Assembly (NCBI RefSeq): GCF_030929505.1
Contig: NZ_JAVFVV010000031.1
Location: 1-46,371 of the forward strand
Direction: 5' to 3'
Length of the DNA: 46,371 bases
From: Mesorhizobium sp. LHD-90
GTDB taxonomy: Bacteria; Pseudomonadota; Alphaproteobacteria; Rhizobiales; Rhizobiaceae
Positions 18,778 through 28,551 of the stretch are shown here, in pieces; positions within the stretch are counted from its first letter, which is position 1; each line of letters begins with the position of its first letter. The notes below the pieces were generated by a model. That model was given only the letters and a program-made list of their open reading frames with translations, was not told the DNA's origin and searched no databases. A program made the translations under genes and the position numbers.

Positions 18778-19751
18778 AGCCGCTCCAGATCCCGGTGGCG
18801 GGCGCGGATCTCGCGCACGGTGCGCGAGGACGAGCGCAGCACAATCGTGTCGGTGGTGATTACGTCGCGACCGAAGCGCACGCCCGCGAGCAGGTTGCCG
18901 TCGGTCACGCCGGTGGCGGCGAAAATCACATCGCCCCTGGCCATGTCCTCGGCGGAATAGATTCGTTCGAAGTCGATTATGCCCATCCTGTCGGCCCGCG
19001 CCTTCTTTTCCGGCGTGTCGAGGATCAGCCGCCCTTGCATCTGGCCGCCGATGCAGCGCAGCGCCGCCGCCGCCAAGACGCCTTCCGGCGCGCCGCCCGA
19101 GCCTAGATAGATGTCGATGCCGGTCTCGCCCGGCTCAGTGGCGTGAATGATGCCCGCCACGTCGCCGTCGCCGATAAGCTTGATCGCCGCGCCCGCCTTA
19201 CGCACCGACTCGATCAGCCGTGCATGGCGCGGCCGGTCGAGGATGCAGGCGGTGATCTCGCCGACCGGCACGCCCTTTGCTTTTGCCAGGTTCTCGATGT
19301 TCTCCTTCGGCGGAGCGTCGATGTCGACCGTGCCCGCCGGATAACCGGGGCCAATGGCGATCTTCTGCATGTAGACGTTGGGCGCAAACAGCAGGCTGCC
19401 CTTGGCCGCCACGGCGATGACCGAAAGAGCATTGGGCAGGTTTTTCGCGCAGACCGTGGTGCCTTCCAGGGCGTCGAGCGCGATGTCGACCTCGGGACCG
19501 CTCTTGCCCAAAGTCTCGCCGACATAAAGCGCCGGGGCCTCGTCCTGCTCGCCCTCGCCAATCACCACCGTACCCCTGATCGGAAGCTTGTCGAGTTCTT
19601 GCCGCATGGCCGACGTGGCCGCCTGGTCCGCCGCCTTCTCGTCGCCCCTGCCGCGGAAACGCGCGGCTGCGACCGCCGCGCGTTCGGTGACGCGCACGAT
19701 CTCCATCGCGAGGATGCGGTCGAGACCGCCGGCACCCCTGGTCATCAGCAT
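18774..19751 (-). CDS. glpX: Class II fructose-1,6-bisphosphatase GlpX
   Basis: The 325-residue enzyme dephosphorylates fructose-1,6-bisphosphate in gluconeogenesis. Class II marks are GRGDEKAADQAA (34-45), the metal-binding VIGEGEQDEAP (63-73) and DALEGTT (93-99; E. coli has DPIEGT), then GYPAGTVDIDAPP-like and GSGGAPEGVLAAAAL further on. An ATG at 19745 (M3) is an alternative start. It stands between hom and recJ in a minus-strand series with 89 bp to hom, a neighbourhood common in alphaproteobacteria although the functions are unrelated. Confidence 0.94.
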   Translation of the reverse strand: MLMTRGAGGLDRILAMEIVRVTERAAVAAARFRGRGDEKAADQAATSAMRQELDKLPIRGTVVIGEGEQDEAPALYVGETLGKSGPEVDIALDALEGTTVCAKNLPNALSVIAVAAKGSLLFAPNVYMQKIAIGPGYPAGTVDIDAPPKENIENLAKAKGVPVGEITACILDRPRHARLIESVRKAGAAIKLIGDGDVAGIIHATEPGETGIDIYLGSGGAPEGVLAAAALRCIGGQMQGRLILDTPEKKARADRMGIIDFERIYSAEDMARGDVIFAATGVTDGNLLAGVRFGRDVITTDTIVLRSSSRTVREIRARHRDLERL

Positions 19752-19840
19752 CTCCCCTGCGGACTGCGTCTTGTCGCAAAGTCGCGACCGACCGGCAAGG
19801 CCGTAACATGCAGGTGACTTGCGTCGTGCAAACCCGGCAA

Positions 19841-21154
19841 TCAGTCCGCCCGCTCGATGCGGATCACCTGCGCCTTGTCGGTCAGGTGACCGTCCTTGAC
19901 GATGCCGTCGACCGCCTTGCGCACCGCCGCTTCGGTGGTCTCGTGGGTGACGAGGATGACGGTCTTGATCGCCTCGCCATTGGCCTCGGCGGCGCGTTGC
20001 ACGATCGATTCCAGCGAGATCTGGTTGTCGGCCATGCGCTTGGCGACGGCGGCGAAGACGCCGACGCGGTCAAGCACCGTCAGGCGGATGAAATAGCCGC
20101 CCTCGTGGCTGCGCATCTTCGCCTGCTTGTAGGGCCTCAATTCCTTCGCCGGCCTGCCGAACACCGGACCGTGCTGGAAACCCGGCCGGCTTTTTGCGAT
20201 GTCGGCGATGTCGCCCACCACGGCCGAGGCCGTGGCATTGCCGCCGGCACCGGGGCCGGAGAGCAGCAGTTCGCCCAGAATGTCGGTCTCGATCGCCACC
20301 GCATTGGTGACGCCGTGCACCTGCGCGATGACCGAAGCGGTCGGCACCATGGTCGGGTGCACGCGCTGCTCGATGCCGCTGTCGGTGCGCTGGGCGACGC
20401 CGAGCAGCTTTATCCGGTAGCCGAGCTCGCCCGCCGCGCGGATGTCGGCCTGGGTGATGTTGGAGATGCCTTCGAGATAGATGTCGTCCGCCGCGATCTT
20501 CGTGCCGAAGGCCAGGCTGGTGAGGATCGACAGCTTGTGCGCGGTGTCGTGGCCCTCGATGTCGAAGGTTGGATCGGCCTCGGCGTAGCCCAGCCGCTGC
20601 GCATCCTTCAGCACCTCGTCGAAGGTGATGCCTTCGGCCTCCATGCGGGTGAGTATGTAGTTGCAGGTGCCGTTCAAAATGCCGAAGACGCGGCTCACCG
20701 TATTGCCGGCCAGCGCCTCGCGCATCGTCTTGATCACCGGGATACCGCCGGCGACCGCCGCCTCGTAGTTGAGCAGAACGCCCTTCTTCTCGGCGATCTC
20801 GGCAAGCGCCACGCCATGTTTCGCCAGCAGCGCCTTGTTGGCGGTGACGACATGCCGGCCGGCCTCGAGCGCGGCCTTGACACTGGCAAACGCAGGCCCT
20901 GCGTCGCCGCCGATCAGTTCGACGAACACGTCGATGTCCGCCTTGGCGGCAAGCTCGGACGGATCGGAAAACCATTTTGCGCCGGAAAGATCGACGCCGC
21001 GGTCGCGTGCCAGGTCCCTCGCAGACACGGCGGCAACCACGATGTCGCGGCCGCACTGGCGTGTCAGTTCCGCGCGCTTGGTCTCGACGACACGCGCCAC
21101 CGAGGCACCGACCGTGCCGAGCCCGGCTATTCCAACACGCAAAGCTTCGGCCAT
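19841..21154 (-). CDS. hom: Homoserine dehydrogenase
   Basis: A 437-residue protein catalysing aspartate-semialdehyde reduction to homoserine, on the route to threonine and methionine. A Rossmann start (VGIAGLGTVGASV), GRHVVTANKALLAKHG, the catalytic-domain signature GILNGTCNYILTRM and AEADPTFDIEGHDTAHKLSI are present. A C-terminal ACT domain (from about residue 350, FIRLTVLDRVGVFAAVAKRM) suggests feedback control by an amino acid, probably threonine. It is the monofunctional form, not fused to aspartokinase. It lies 45 bp after the aminotransferase gene. Confidence 0.95.
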   Translation of the reverse strand: MAEALRVGIAGLGTVGASVARVVETKRAELTRQCGRDIVVAAVSARDLARDRGVDLSGAKWFSDPSELAAKADIDVFVELIGGDAGPAFASVKAALEAGRHVVTANKALLAKHGVALAEIAEKKGVLLNYEAAVAGGIPVIKTMREALAGNTVSRVFGILNGTCNYILTRMEAEGITFDEVLKDAQRLGYAEADPTFDIEGHDTAHKLSILTSLAFGTKIAADDIYLEGISNITQADIRAAGELGYRIKLLGVAQRTDSGIEQRVHPTMVPTASVIAQVHGVTNAVAIETDILGELLLSGPGAGGNATASAVVGDIADIAKSRPGFQHGPVFGRPAKELRPYKQAKMRSHEGGYFIRLTVLDRVGVFAAVAKRMADNQISLESIVQRAAEANGEAIKTVILVTHETTEAAVRKAVDGIVKDGHLTDKAQVIRIERAD

Positions 21155-21199
21155 GACCGGTCCGCCCTCAAACTGAAACGAAAGGAAAGACGCGTGCCG

Positions 21200-22417
21200 T
21201 CAGCGCCGGGCGGCGAGCGGCACGACGTTGTTGGGCTGCTTTTCCGCCGACATAAGGAAGCGCTTGATGTTGCGCGCCGCCTGGCGGATGCGGTGCTCGT
21301 TCTCGACCAGCGCGATGCGCACAAAGTCGTCGCCGTGCTCGCCGAAGCCGACGCCCGGCGCCACGGCGACATCCGCATGCTCGATCAGCAGCTTGGAAAA
21401 CTCCAGAGAGCCGAGATGCCGGAACGGCTCGGGAATCGGCGCCCAGGCGAACATCGACGCCGCCGGCGCAGGTATCGTCCAGCCGGAGCGGGCAAAGGTG
21501 TCGATCATCACGTCGCGGCGCTTGTGGTAGACCTCGCGCACTTCCTCGATGTCGGCGCCGTCGCCGTTGAGCGCGGCGGTGGCGGCCACCTGGATCGGCG
21601 TGAAGGCGCCGTAGTCGAGATAGGACTTCACCCGCGTCAGCGCCGAGATCAGCCGCTCGTTGCCAACCGCGAAGCCCATACGCCAGCCGGGCATGGAGAA
21701 GGTTTTCGACATCGAGGTGAACTCGACGGTGACGTCGATCGCGCCAGGCACCTGCAGCACCGAAGGCGGCGGGTTGCCGTCAAAATAGATCTCCGAGTAC
21801 GCGAGGTCCGACAAGATGATGATGTCGTTCTTCTTGGCGAAGGCGACCACGTCCTTGTAGAAATCGAGGCTTGCCACCAGCGCTGTCGGGTTCGACGGAT
21901 AGTTGAGGATCAGCGCCAGCGGCTTGGGGATCGAATGGCGGATGCCGCGTTCCAGCGCCGGGATGAAGCCGTCGTTCGGCTCCACCTGCATGGAGCGGAT
22001 GACGCCGCCCGACATGATGAAGCCGAAGGCGTGGATCGGATAGGTCGGGTTCGGGCACATCACCACGTCGCCGGGCGCGGTGATCGCCTGCGCCATATTG
22101 GCGAAACCTTCCTTGGAGCCCAACGTGGCGACGATCTGGGTCTCCGCATCGAGTTTCACGCCGAAGCGGCGGGCGTAATAGCTGGCCTGGGCGCGGCGAA
22201 GGCCCGGAATGCCGCGCGATGACGAATAGCGGTGCGTGCGCGGGTCGCGCACCACTTCGCAGAGCTTGTCGACGATGGATTTCGGCGTCGGCAGATCGGG
22301 GTTGCCCATGCCGAGATCGACGATGTCAGCGCCCTTCGAGCGGGCGCTGGCCTTCAGCCGGTTGACCTGCTCGAACACGTAGGGCGGCAGCCGGCGAACC
22401 TTGTGAAACTCTTCCAT
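21200..22417 (-). CDS. Class I/II aminotransferase (AlaC / LL-diaminopimelate aminotransferase-like)
   Basis: The 405-residue PLP enzyme has NYPSNPT (172-178), SDLAYSE with D204 and Y207, the Schiff-base lysine K238 in SMSKTFSMPGWR, and R246. The sequence GNPDLPTPKSIVDKL and HRYSSSRGIPGLRRA place it with AlaC-like proteins, often annotated LL-diaminopimelate aminotransferase. In proteobacteria with the usual succinylase route, alanine or a similar substrate is more likely. Position just upstream of hom fits a role in amino acid synthesis from the aspartate family, but this is inference. Confidence 0.88.
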   Translation of the reverse strand: MEEFHKVRRLPPYVFEQVNRLKASARSKGADIVDLGMGNPDLPTPKSIVDKLCEVVRDPRTHRYSSSRGIPGLRRAQASYYARRFGVKLDAETQIVATLGSKEGFANMAQAITAPGDVVMCPNPTYPIHAFGFIMSGGVIRSMQVEPNDGFIPALERGIRHSIPKPLALILNYPSNPTALVASLDFYKDVVAFAKKNDIIILSDLAYSEIYFDGNPPPSVLQVPGAIDVTVEFTSMSKTFSMPGWRMGFAVGNERLISALTRVKSYLDYGAFTPIQVAATAALNGDGADIEEVREVYHKRRDVMIDTFARSGWTIPAPAASMFAWAPIPEPFRHLGSLEFSKLLIEHADVAVAPGVGFGEHGDDFVRIALVENEHRIRQAARNIKRFLMSAEKQPNNVVPLAARR

Positions 22418-22488
22418 GGTCGATCCACGAAACCGGGGGAAATGGATTGGCCGCGCCTATATACCCAAACCGGGACGCGGTCGAGGCA

Positions 22489-22854
22489 TCACTGGGCCTC
22501 GATCGCCTCCAATGTGTCCTTGCCGTGATTTTCGGTAAGCTTCTTCACCCAGGCGGGATCGCCGGTGGTACCGGCGCCGCGACCGGACGCGGCCTGACGT
22601 GACTGGGCCGAGGCGATACGGCCGGTGAGGTTCGCCTTGTCGCCGGCGTTGAGCGGCGCCGCAGCGACCTGCGGCGGCACGTTAAGGTTGGGATAGGTGC
22701 CGGTGTTCATCGGGCCGCGTCCCGGCGCCGCCGCCAACTCCACACCGCCGGAACTCGACGCGCACCCGCTCAACGCGAGCGGCGCGGCAAACAAAACCGC
22801 GAGTGACGCCCTATATGCGACAGCGAGCAGCCTGGATTTAAACCGGATTGTCAT
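22489..22854 (-). CDS. Small lipoprotein of unknown function
   Basis: A 121-residue protein with a signal peptide and lipobox LSGC (about residues 28-31), then a low-complexity Ala/Gly/Pro stretch and a short conserved-looking end (DPAWVKKLTENHGKDTLEAI). The segment NLNVPPQVAAAPLNAGDKANL is typical of rhizobial small lipoproteins without known role. It is divergent from phaC across a 107-bp shared promoter region and precedes the aminotransferase gene by 71 bp. Confidence 0.75.
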   Translation of the reverse strand: MTIRFKSRLLAVAYRASLAVLFAAPLALSGCASSSGGVELAAAPGRGPMNTGTYPNLNVPPQVAAAPLNAGDKANLTGRIASAQSRQAASGRGAGTTGDPAWVKKLTENHGKDTLEAIEAQ

Positions 22855-22961
22855 GTTCTTTCCGCAAAGGCTTCGTTACACCGCGATCCGACGATATTGG
22901 ACCCTTTCGAACGTGTCATGCTAACATGTCAACAAAAAGCCTTGGGAGGATCGCGAAGAGC

Positions 22962-24788
22962 ATGACGAAAGCTTCCGATTCGGACAAGCCAAGCCCGGAC
23001 ACCGCCTCGGTCGAGCAGTATCTCGTCAAGGATCCGCAACGCTTTGCCCTCAACATGGCGCGCATGGTCGAGCAGGCCGGCAAGGCGGCCTCCGCCTGGG
23101 CCGAGCCGCGCGAGAAGGGCGAGTTGCGCGACAGCATAGCCGAGCCGGTCGTCGACATGGTCAAGACCTTCTCGAAACTCACCGAATACTGGCTTTCCGA
23201 TCCGCAGCGGGCGCTGGAGGCGCAGACCAGGCTGTTCTCCGGCTATATGAGCGTGTGGGCCAACGCCGTGCAGCGCGCCGGCGGCGAGCAGCCGGAGGAC
23301 GCGATCCAGCCCGACAAGGGCGACAAGCGTTTCCAGGACCCCGAATGGGGCCGCAACGCCTTCTTCGATTTCCTGAAGCAGGCCTATCTGGTCACGTCGC
23401 GCTGGGCGGGCGAACTGGTCGAGCATGCCGACGGCCTCGACGACCACACGCGCTACAAGGCTTCCTTCTACGTCAAGCAGATCTCGCACGCGATCTCGCC
23501 ATCGAACTTCATCCTGACCAATCCGGAACTGTTCCGCGAGACCGTCGCCAGCAGCGGCGAGAATCTTGTCCGCGGCATGAAGATGCTGGCGGAGGACATC
23601 GCCGCCGGGCGCGGTGACCTGAAGCTCAGGCAAGCGGACTACACGCCCTTCGAGATCGGCAAGAACCTCGCCGTCACGCCGGGCAAGGTGGTGGGGCGGA
23701 GCGACGTCGCCGAGATCCTGCAATACGAGCCAGCCACCAAAAACGTGCTGAAGCGGCCGCTGCTGATCTGCCCGCCCTGGATCAACAAGTTCTACATCCT
23801 CGACCTCAACCCGCAAAAATCCTTCATCCGCTGGGCCGTCGAACAGGGTCATACAGTCTTCGTCATTTCCTGGATCAATCCGGACGAGCGGCACGGCATG
23901 AAGGGATGGGAGGCCTATATCCGGGAAGGGCTGCAATACGCCCTCGACACGGTCGAGGCCACGACCGGCGAGCGCACGGTCAACGCCATTGGTTACTGCG
24001 TCGGCGGCACGCTGCTCGCCGCAGCGCTAGCGCTGCTGGCGCAGGAAGGCGACGACCGCATCGCCTCCGTGACCTTTTTCACCACCCAGGTCGACTTCAC
24101 CTATGCCGGCGACCTGAAGGTGTTCGTCGACGAGGACCAGGTCACCGCCGTCGAGCGCTCGATGGGCGAGAAAGGCTATCTGGAAGGCACCAAGATGGCG
24201 ACCGCCTTCAACATGCTGCGAGCGGGCGACCTTATCTGGCCTTATGTCATCAACAACTACATGCGCGGCAAGGAACCCCTGCCCTTCGACCTGCTCTACT
24301 GGAATTCCGATTCGACCCGCATGGCGGCGGCGAACCATTCCTTCTACCTGCGCAATTGCTATCTCGACAACAACCTGACCAAGGGCAGGATGGAGATCGC
24401 AGGCAGAAGCCTGTCGCTCTCCGACATCACCATCCCGGTCTACAATCTGTCCGCCAAGGAGGACCACATCGCGCCGGCGCGGTCCGTGTTCCTCGGATGC
24501 CGCTTCTTCGGCGGACCGGTGGAATTCGTCATGGCGGGCTCCGGCCACATCGCGGGCGTCGTCAACCCGCCGGCGCAGATGAAGTACCAGCACTGGACCG
24601 GCGGCAAGCCGGTCGGCGCCTTCGAGGACTGGCTAGCCCATGCCACCGAAAACCCCGGCTCTTGGTGGCCGCACTGGCAGAAATGGATCGAGGACAAGGA
24701 TTCCGCGAAGGTGCCGGCGCGAAAGCCTGGAAAGAAGGGAAAGGTGCTCGGCGAGGCGCCCGGAACCTATGTGAGGGTCCGAGTCTAG
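22962..24788 (+). CDS. phaC: Class I poly(3-hydroxyalkanoate) synthase PhaC
   Basis: From ATG 22962, with GGGAGGA 11 bases upstream, the protein has 608 residues, the size of class I synthases. The lipase-like box GYCVGG carries nucleophile C346, and D501 (KEDHIAP) and H529 (GSGHIAG) complete the triad with spacing like that of Cupriavidus PhaC. It polymerises 3-hydroxybutyryl-CoA on granules. Longer starts at 22848 and 22926 lack a ribosome binding site. phaA/phaB and phasin genes are not in the window. Confidence 0.95.
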   Translation: MTKASDSDKPSPDTASVEQYLVKDPQRFALNMARMVEQAGKAASAWAEPREKGELRDSIAEPVVDMVKTFSKLTEYWLSDPQRALEAQTRLFSGYMSVWANAVQRAGGEQPEDAIQPDKGDKRFQDPEWGRNAFFDFLKQAYLVTSRWAGELVEHADGLDDHTRYKASFYVKQISHAISPSNFILTNPELFRETVASSGENLVRGMKMLAEDIAAGRGDLKLRQADYTPFEIGKNLAVTPGKVVGRSDVAEILQYEPATKNVLKRPLLICPPWINKFYILDLNPQKSFIRWAVEQGHTVFVISWINPDERHGMKGWEAYIREGLQYALDTVEATTGERTVNAIGYCVGGTLLAAALALLAQEGDDRIASVTFFTTQVDFTYAGDLKVFVDEDQVTAVERSMGEKGYLEGTKMATAFNMLRAGDLIWPYVINNYMRGKEPLPFDLLYWNSDSTRMAAANHSFYLRNCYLDNNLTKGRMEIAGRSLSLSDITIPVYNLSAKEDHIAPARSVFLGCRFFGGPVEFVMAGSGHIAGVVNPPAQMKYQHWTGGKPVGAFEDWLAHATENPGSWWPHWQKWIEDKDSAKVPARKPGKKGKVLGEAPGTYVRVRV

Positions 24789-24817
24789 CGCGTCTCGTGA
24801 CAGATCGCTGCCGGTCC

Positions 24818-27800
24818 CTACACCAGTTCCACCTCGACCACGCCTGGCACGGCCCGCATGGCGGACGCCACCTGCGGCGAGATGCGGTATCCACCCGGCA
24901 GCGACACCTCGACCTCGCCGCGCGCATCGGGCTTGAGCACGATGAAACTCACCTGCCCGTCTCCCTTGACGCCGAGTTGGCCGGCAAGCGTGTTCAGCGG
25001 CCCGGTGTCGCGCAGATAGACGCGCAACGCCTTCTGCACACGGCTGGCCTCAACCTCCAGCGACTGCGCCGTCTGGATACGCAGGTTGACGCCTTCCGGC
25101 CGGTCCTCGGCCTGCACCGTGAGCACCACCGAGCGGCCGGCTTCCAGCAGGTCGCGATATTGCGCCAGCGTCTCGGAGAACATAACCGCCTCGTATTGGC
25201 CGGACTGGTCCGAGAACATGACCACGCCCATTTTGTTGCCGGTGCGGGTCTTGCGCTCCTGCTTGGACGTCACTGTGCCCGCCAGCCGTCCGGCGGTGGC
25301 GCCCTTCTTCACCGCAAGGGAAAAATCCGCCCAGCTCTGGACACGCATCTTCTGCAGCGCCGTATTGTACTCGTCGAGCGGATGCGCCGACAGGTAGAAG
25401 CCGACCGCCAGGAACTCCTTGTGGAGGCGTTCAGCCGCCAGCCAGGGATCGGCGGCGGGCAGATGCAGTTTTTGCTGACGGCCGGCCGAACTGCCGCCGA
25501 ACATGTCGGTGATGCCGAGTGCGGCATCCTCATGCGCCCTCGACGCAAGCCCCATCATGCGCTCGACGCCGGCCATCATCGCCGCGCGATCGTGACCGAA
25601 ACAATCCAGCGCGCCGGCAAGGATCAGGCTTTCCAATACCCGCTTGCCGACGATCTTGGGGTCGACCCGCTCGCAGAAATCCTCAAGGTCGGCGAAGGGT
25701 TTTTCCCTGCGCTTGGCGACGATGTGCTCGACCGCCGCGTCGCCGACACCCTTGATGGCGGCCATTGCGTAGAAGATGCGGTTCTCCTCGACCTCGAAAT
25801 CGCGATACGAGGTTTTTACCGAGGGCGGCACGACGTCGATCCCGAGCCGCAACGCGTCCTGGCGGAAATCCGCCAGCTTGTCGGTGTTGGACATGTCGAG
25901 TGTCATCGACGCCGCAAGGAACTCGACCGGATAATGCGCCTTCAGATAGGCGGTCTGGTAGGAGACGACGGCGTAGGCGGCGGCGTGCGACTTGTTGAAA
26001 CCGTAGTCGGCGAACTTTGCCAGCAGATCGAAAATGAAATCGGACTGCTGCTTGCTCAGCCCGTTCTTCACCGCGCCATCGACGAAACGCACGCGCTGCG
26101 CGTCCATCTCGGCGCGGATTTTTTTGCCCATGGCGCGGCGCAGCAGGTCGGCTTCGCCCAGCGAATAGCCGGAAAGCTCCTGGGCGATCTGCATCACCTG
26201 TTCCTGGTAGACGATGACGCCCTGCGTCTCGGCCACCAGATGGTCGATCTTCGGATGGATCGACGCGATCTCCTCTTCTTTGTGCTTTCGCGCGTTATAG
26301 GTCGGGATGTTCTCCATCGGACCCGGGCGGTAGAGCGCCACCAGGGCGATGATGTCCTCGATGCGGTCTGGCTTCATGCCGATGAGGGCCTTGCGCATGC
26401 CCGCCGATTCAACCTGGAACACGCCGACGACCTCGCCGCGCGACAGCATCTCGTAGGTCTTCGGGTCGTCCAGCGGCAGCCGCGCCAGATCGATGTCGAC
26501 GCCGCGCCGGCGGATGAGCTTCACCGCCGTCTCCAGCACGGTCAGTGTCTTCAGGCCGAGGAAGTCGAATTTTACGAGCCCGGCTTCTTCCACCAGCTTC
26601 ATGTTGAACTGGGTCACCGGCATGTCCGAGCGCGGGTCCCGGTACATCGGCACCAGTTCCGACAGCGGCCGGTCGCCGATGACGATGCCGGCGGCGTGCG
26701 TCGAGGCGTGGCGGTAGAGCCCTTCCAGCTTCTGCGCCATTTCGAGCAGTGTGCCGATGATCGGCTCCTTCTCCACCTCCTCGGCGAAACGCGGCTCGGC
26801 GGCGATGGCGTCGGCGAGTTTCACCGGATTGGCCGGGTTCTGCGGCACCATCTTGCACAGCCGGTCGACCTGGCCGTAGGGCATCTGCAGGACTCGGCCG
26901 ACGTCGCGCAGCACGGCGCGGGCCTGCAGAGACCCGAAGGTGATGATCTGGCCGACCTGGTCGCGGCCGTATTTTTGCTGCACGTAGCGGATCACCTCCT
27001 CGCGCCGGTCCTGGCAGAAGTCGATGTCGAAGTCCGGCATCGAGACGCGGTCGGGATTGAGGAAGCGCTCGAACAGCAGCGAGAAGCGCAGCGGATCGAT
27101 GTCTGTGACGGTCAGCGAATAGGCGACCAGCGAGCCGGCGCCCGAACCGCGCCCCGGCCCGACCGGGATGTCATGCGCCTTCGCCCATTTGATGAAGTCG
27201 GCCACGATCAGGAAGTAGCCGGGAAACTTCATGCGCTCGATGATGCCGAGCTCGAATTCCAGCCGCTCGCGATACTGGTCCTCGGTATAGCCGGGCGTCA
27301 GGCCGGCCGTCTCGAAGCGCATTTGCAGTCCCTCGCGGGCCTGGCGACGCAGTTCCTCGGCCTCGGCCTTCTCGGCGTCGTCGCCGCTACCGGTGAAGCG
27401 CGGCAGGATCGGCGAGCGCTTCTTCGGATAGTAGGAGCAGCGCATGGCGATCTCGACGGTATTGTCGATCGCTTCCGGCAGGTCGGCGAACAGCGCCGAC
27501 ATCTCTGCCTGGCTCTTGAGATAGTTGTCGGGCGCCAGCCGCCGGCGGTCGTCGGAAGCCACCACCGAACCCTCGGCGATGGCGATCAGCGCATCATGCG
27601 CCTCGAAATCGTCACGCTTGGGGAAAAACGCCTCGTTCGTGGCGACCAGCGGCAGCTCGTGGCGGTAGGCCAGATCGATGGTCGCCGCCTCGACGCGGCG
27701 GTCCCAGTTGCCGACGCGCTCCAGCTCGACATAGAGCCGGTCGCCGAAAATCTCCTTCAGCCTGAGCAGGCGGTTTTCGGCGAGATCGGCATGATCGAAT

Positions 27801-28414
27801 TTCAGCGCCATGCCGACCGGCCCGCGCGGGCCGCCGGTCAGGCAGATCAGGCCGGCGCAAAGGTCTTCCAGCCATTCGGTGGAAATCTTGATCGCCTCGC
27901 CCGCCGGTCCGTCAAGATAGGCGCGGCTCGCCAACCGTACGAGATTGGCGTAGCCCTCGGCCGTCGCCGCCAGCAGCACGACCGGATTGTGCTCGACGCC
28001 GCTGCGACGCTGCGCACTGCCGCGCTCCGCCTCGCCACCAAAGGCGAGGTCAAGCTGGCAGCCGATTAGCGGCTGGATGCTTTCCTTGGTCGTCTTGTTG
28101 GCGAATTCGAGCGCCCCGAACAGATTGTTGGTGTCGGCGATCGCGATGGCCGGCGCCTTGTCCTTCTGCGCATGCGCGACGATTTTTGCGATCGGCAACG
28201 CGCCCTCGAGCAGGGAATAGGCCGAATGCACGCGCAGATGGATGAAGGGCCGCACCGCCGCCGGCTCGTTCGGCGCGGTAACCGGCGCCGTCTCGGATTG
28301 CAGCATGGCGCGCAGGATCGGGTCACGCGGGGGTCGGTCGGCGGGCATGGCGTCTCGGCTGGCAGGACTCAGATGTCGGTTTTCATTGTCGCCCATAAGA
28401 TAGGTCGAGGCCAT
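24818..28414 (-). CDS. dnaE: DNA polymerase III subunit alpha DnaE
   Basis: A 1198-residue replicative polymerase (DnaE1 size). In order: PHP domain (HLRVHSAYSLLEGALPI from about residue 58), the catalytic palm with PDFDIDFCQDRR near 458-469 and GPGRGSGAGSLVAYSL before it, HASTHAAGIVIGD, a helix-hairpin-helix region (AIKGVGDAAVEHIVA), and an OB domain (GTVTSKQERKTRTGNKMGVV). It differs from the error-prone DnaE2/ImuC in size and lacks imuA/imuB neighbours. The first ATG at 28414 has no clear ribosome binding site; ATG 28396 or 28348 are alternatives. Convergent with phaC, 29 bp apart. Confidence 0.95.
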   Translation of the reverse strand: MASTYLMGDNENRHLSPASRDAMPADRPPRDPILRAMLQSETAPVTAPNEPAAVRPFIHLRVHSAYSLLEGALPIAKIVAHAQKDKAPAIAIADTNNLFGALEFANKTTKESIQPLIGCQLDLAFGGEAERGSAQRRSGVEHNPVVLLAATAEGYANLVRLASRAYLDGPAGEAIKISTEWLEDLCAGLICLTGGPRGPVGMALKFDHADLAENRLLRLKEIFGDRLYVELERVGNWDRRVEAATIDLAYRHELPLVATNEAFFPKRDDFEAHDALIAIAEGSVVASDDRRRLAPDNYLKSQAEMSALFADLPEAIDNTVEIAMRCSYYPKKRSPILPRFTGSGDDAEKAEAEELRRQAREGLQMRFETAGLTPGYTEDQYRERLEFELGIIERMKFPGYFLIVADFIKWAKAHDIPVGPGRGSGAGSLVAYSLTVTDIDPLRFSLLFERFLNPDRVSMPDFDIDFCQDRREEVIRYVQQKYGRDQVGQIITFGSLQARAVLRDVGRVLQMPYGQVDRLCKMVPQNPANPVKLADAIAAEPRFAEEVEKEPIIGTLLEMAQKLEGLYRHASTHAAGIVIGDRPLSELVPMYRDPRSDMPVTQFNMKLVEEAGLVKFDFLGLKTLTVLETAVKLIRRRGVDIDLARLPLDDPKTYEMLSRGEVVGVFQVESAGMRKALIGMKPDRIEDIIALVALYRPGPMENIPTYNARKHKEEEIASIHPKIDHLVAETQGVIVYQEQVMQIAQELSGYSLGEADLLRRAMGKKIRAEMDAQRVRFVDGAVKNGLSKQQSDFIFDLLAKFADYGFNKSHAAAYAVVSYQTAYLKAHYPVEFLAASMTLDMSNTDKLADFRQDALRLGIDVVPPSVKTSYRDFEVEENRIFYAMAAIKGVGDAAVEHIVAKRREKPFADLEDFCERVDPKIVGKRVLESLILAGALDCFGHDRAAMMAGVERMMGLASRAHEDAALGITDMFGGSSAGRQQKLHLPAADPWLAAERLHKEFLAVGFYLSAHPLDEYNTALQKMRVQSWADFSLAVKKGATAGRLAGTVTSKQERKTRTGNKMGVVMFSDQSGQYEAVMFSETLAQYRDLLEAGRSVVLTVQAEDRPEGVNLRIQTAQSLEVEASRVQKALRVYLRDTGPLNTLAGQLGVKGDGQVSFIVLKPDARGEVEVSLPGGYRISPQVASAMRAVPGVVEVELV

Positions 28415-28551
28415 AGTTCGCGGCAGGCCTTACACAGGCAGTGGAGTTTGATTCGCCTCGTCCTCGCACATTTGTCACCTGCCAGTGGAGCCCCGCTGCC
28501 GTTTCGCGCGTTGAAGCGCGACACTCGCCGAACGCAGCAGAAGGGTGCAGC

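Noticed and set aside
22910-22940. CATGCTAACATG region between the lipoprotein and phaC genes as an operator
   Set aside because: The halves are not a proper inverted repeat beyond the self-complementary CATG.
24818-28414. DnaE2/ImuC error-prone polymerase
   Set aside because: Length, PHP and OB regions fit the replicative DnaE1 and no imuA/imuB genes are adjacent.
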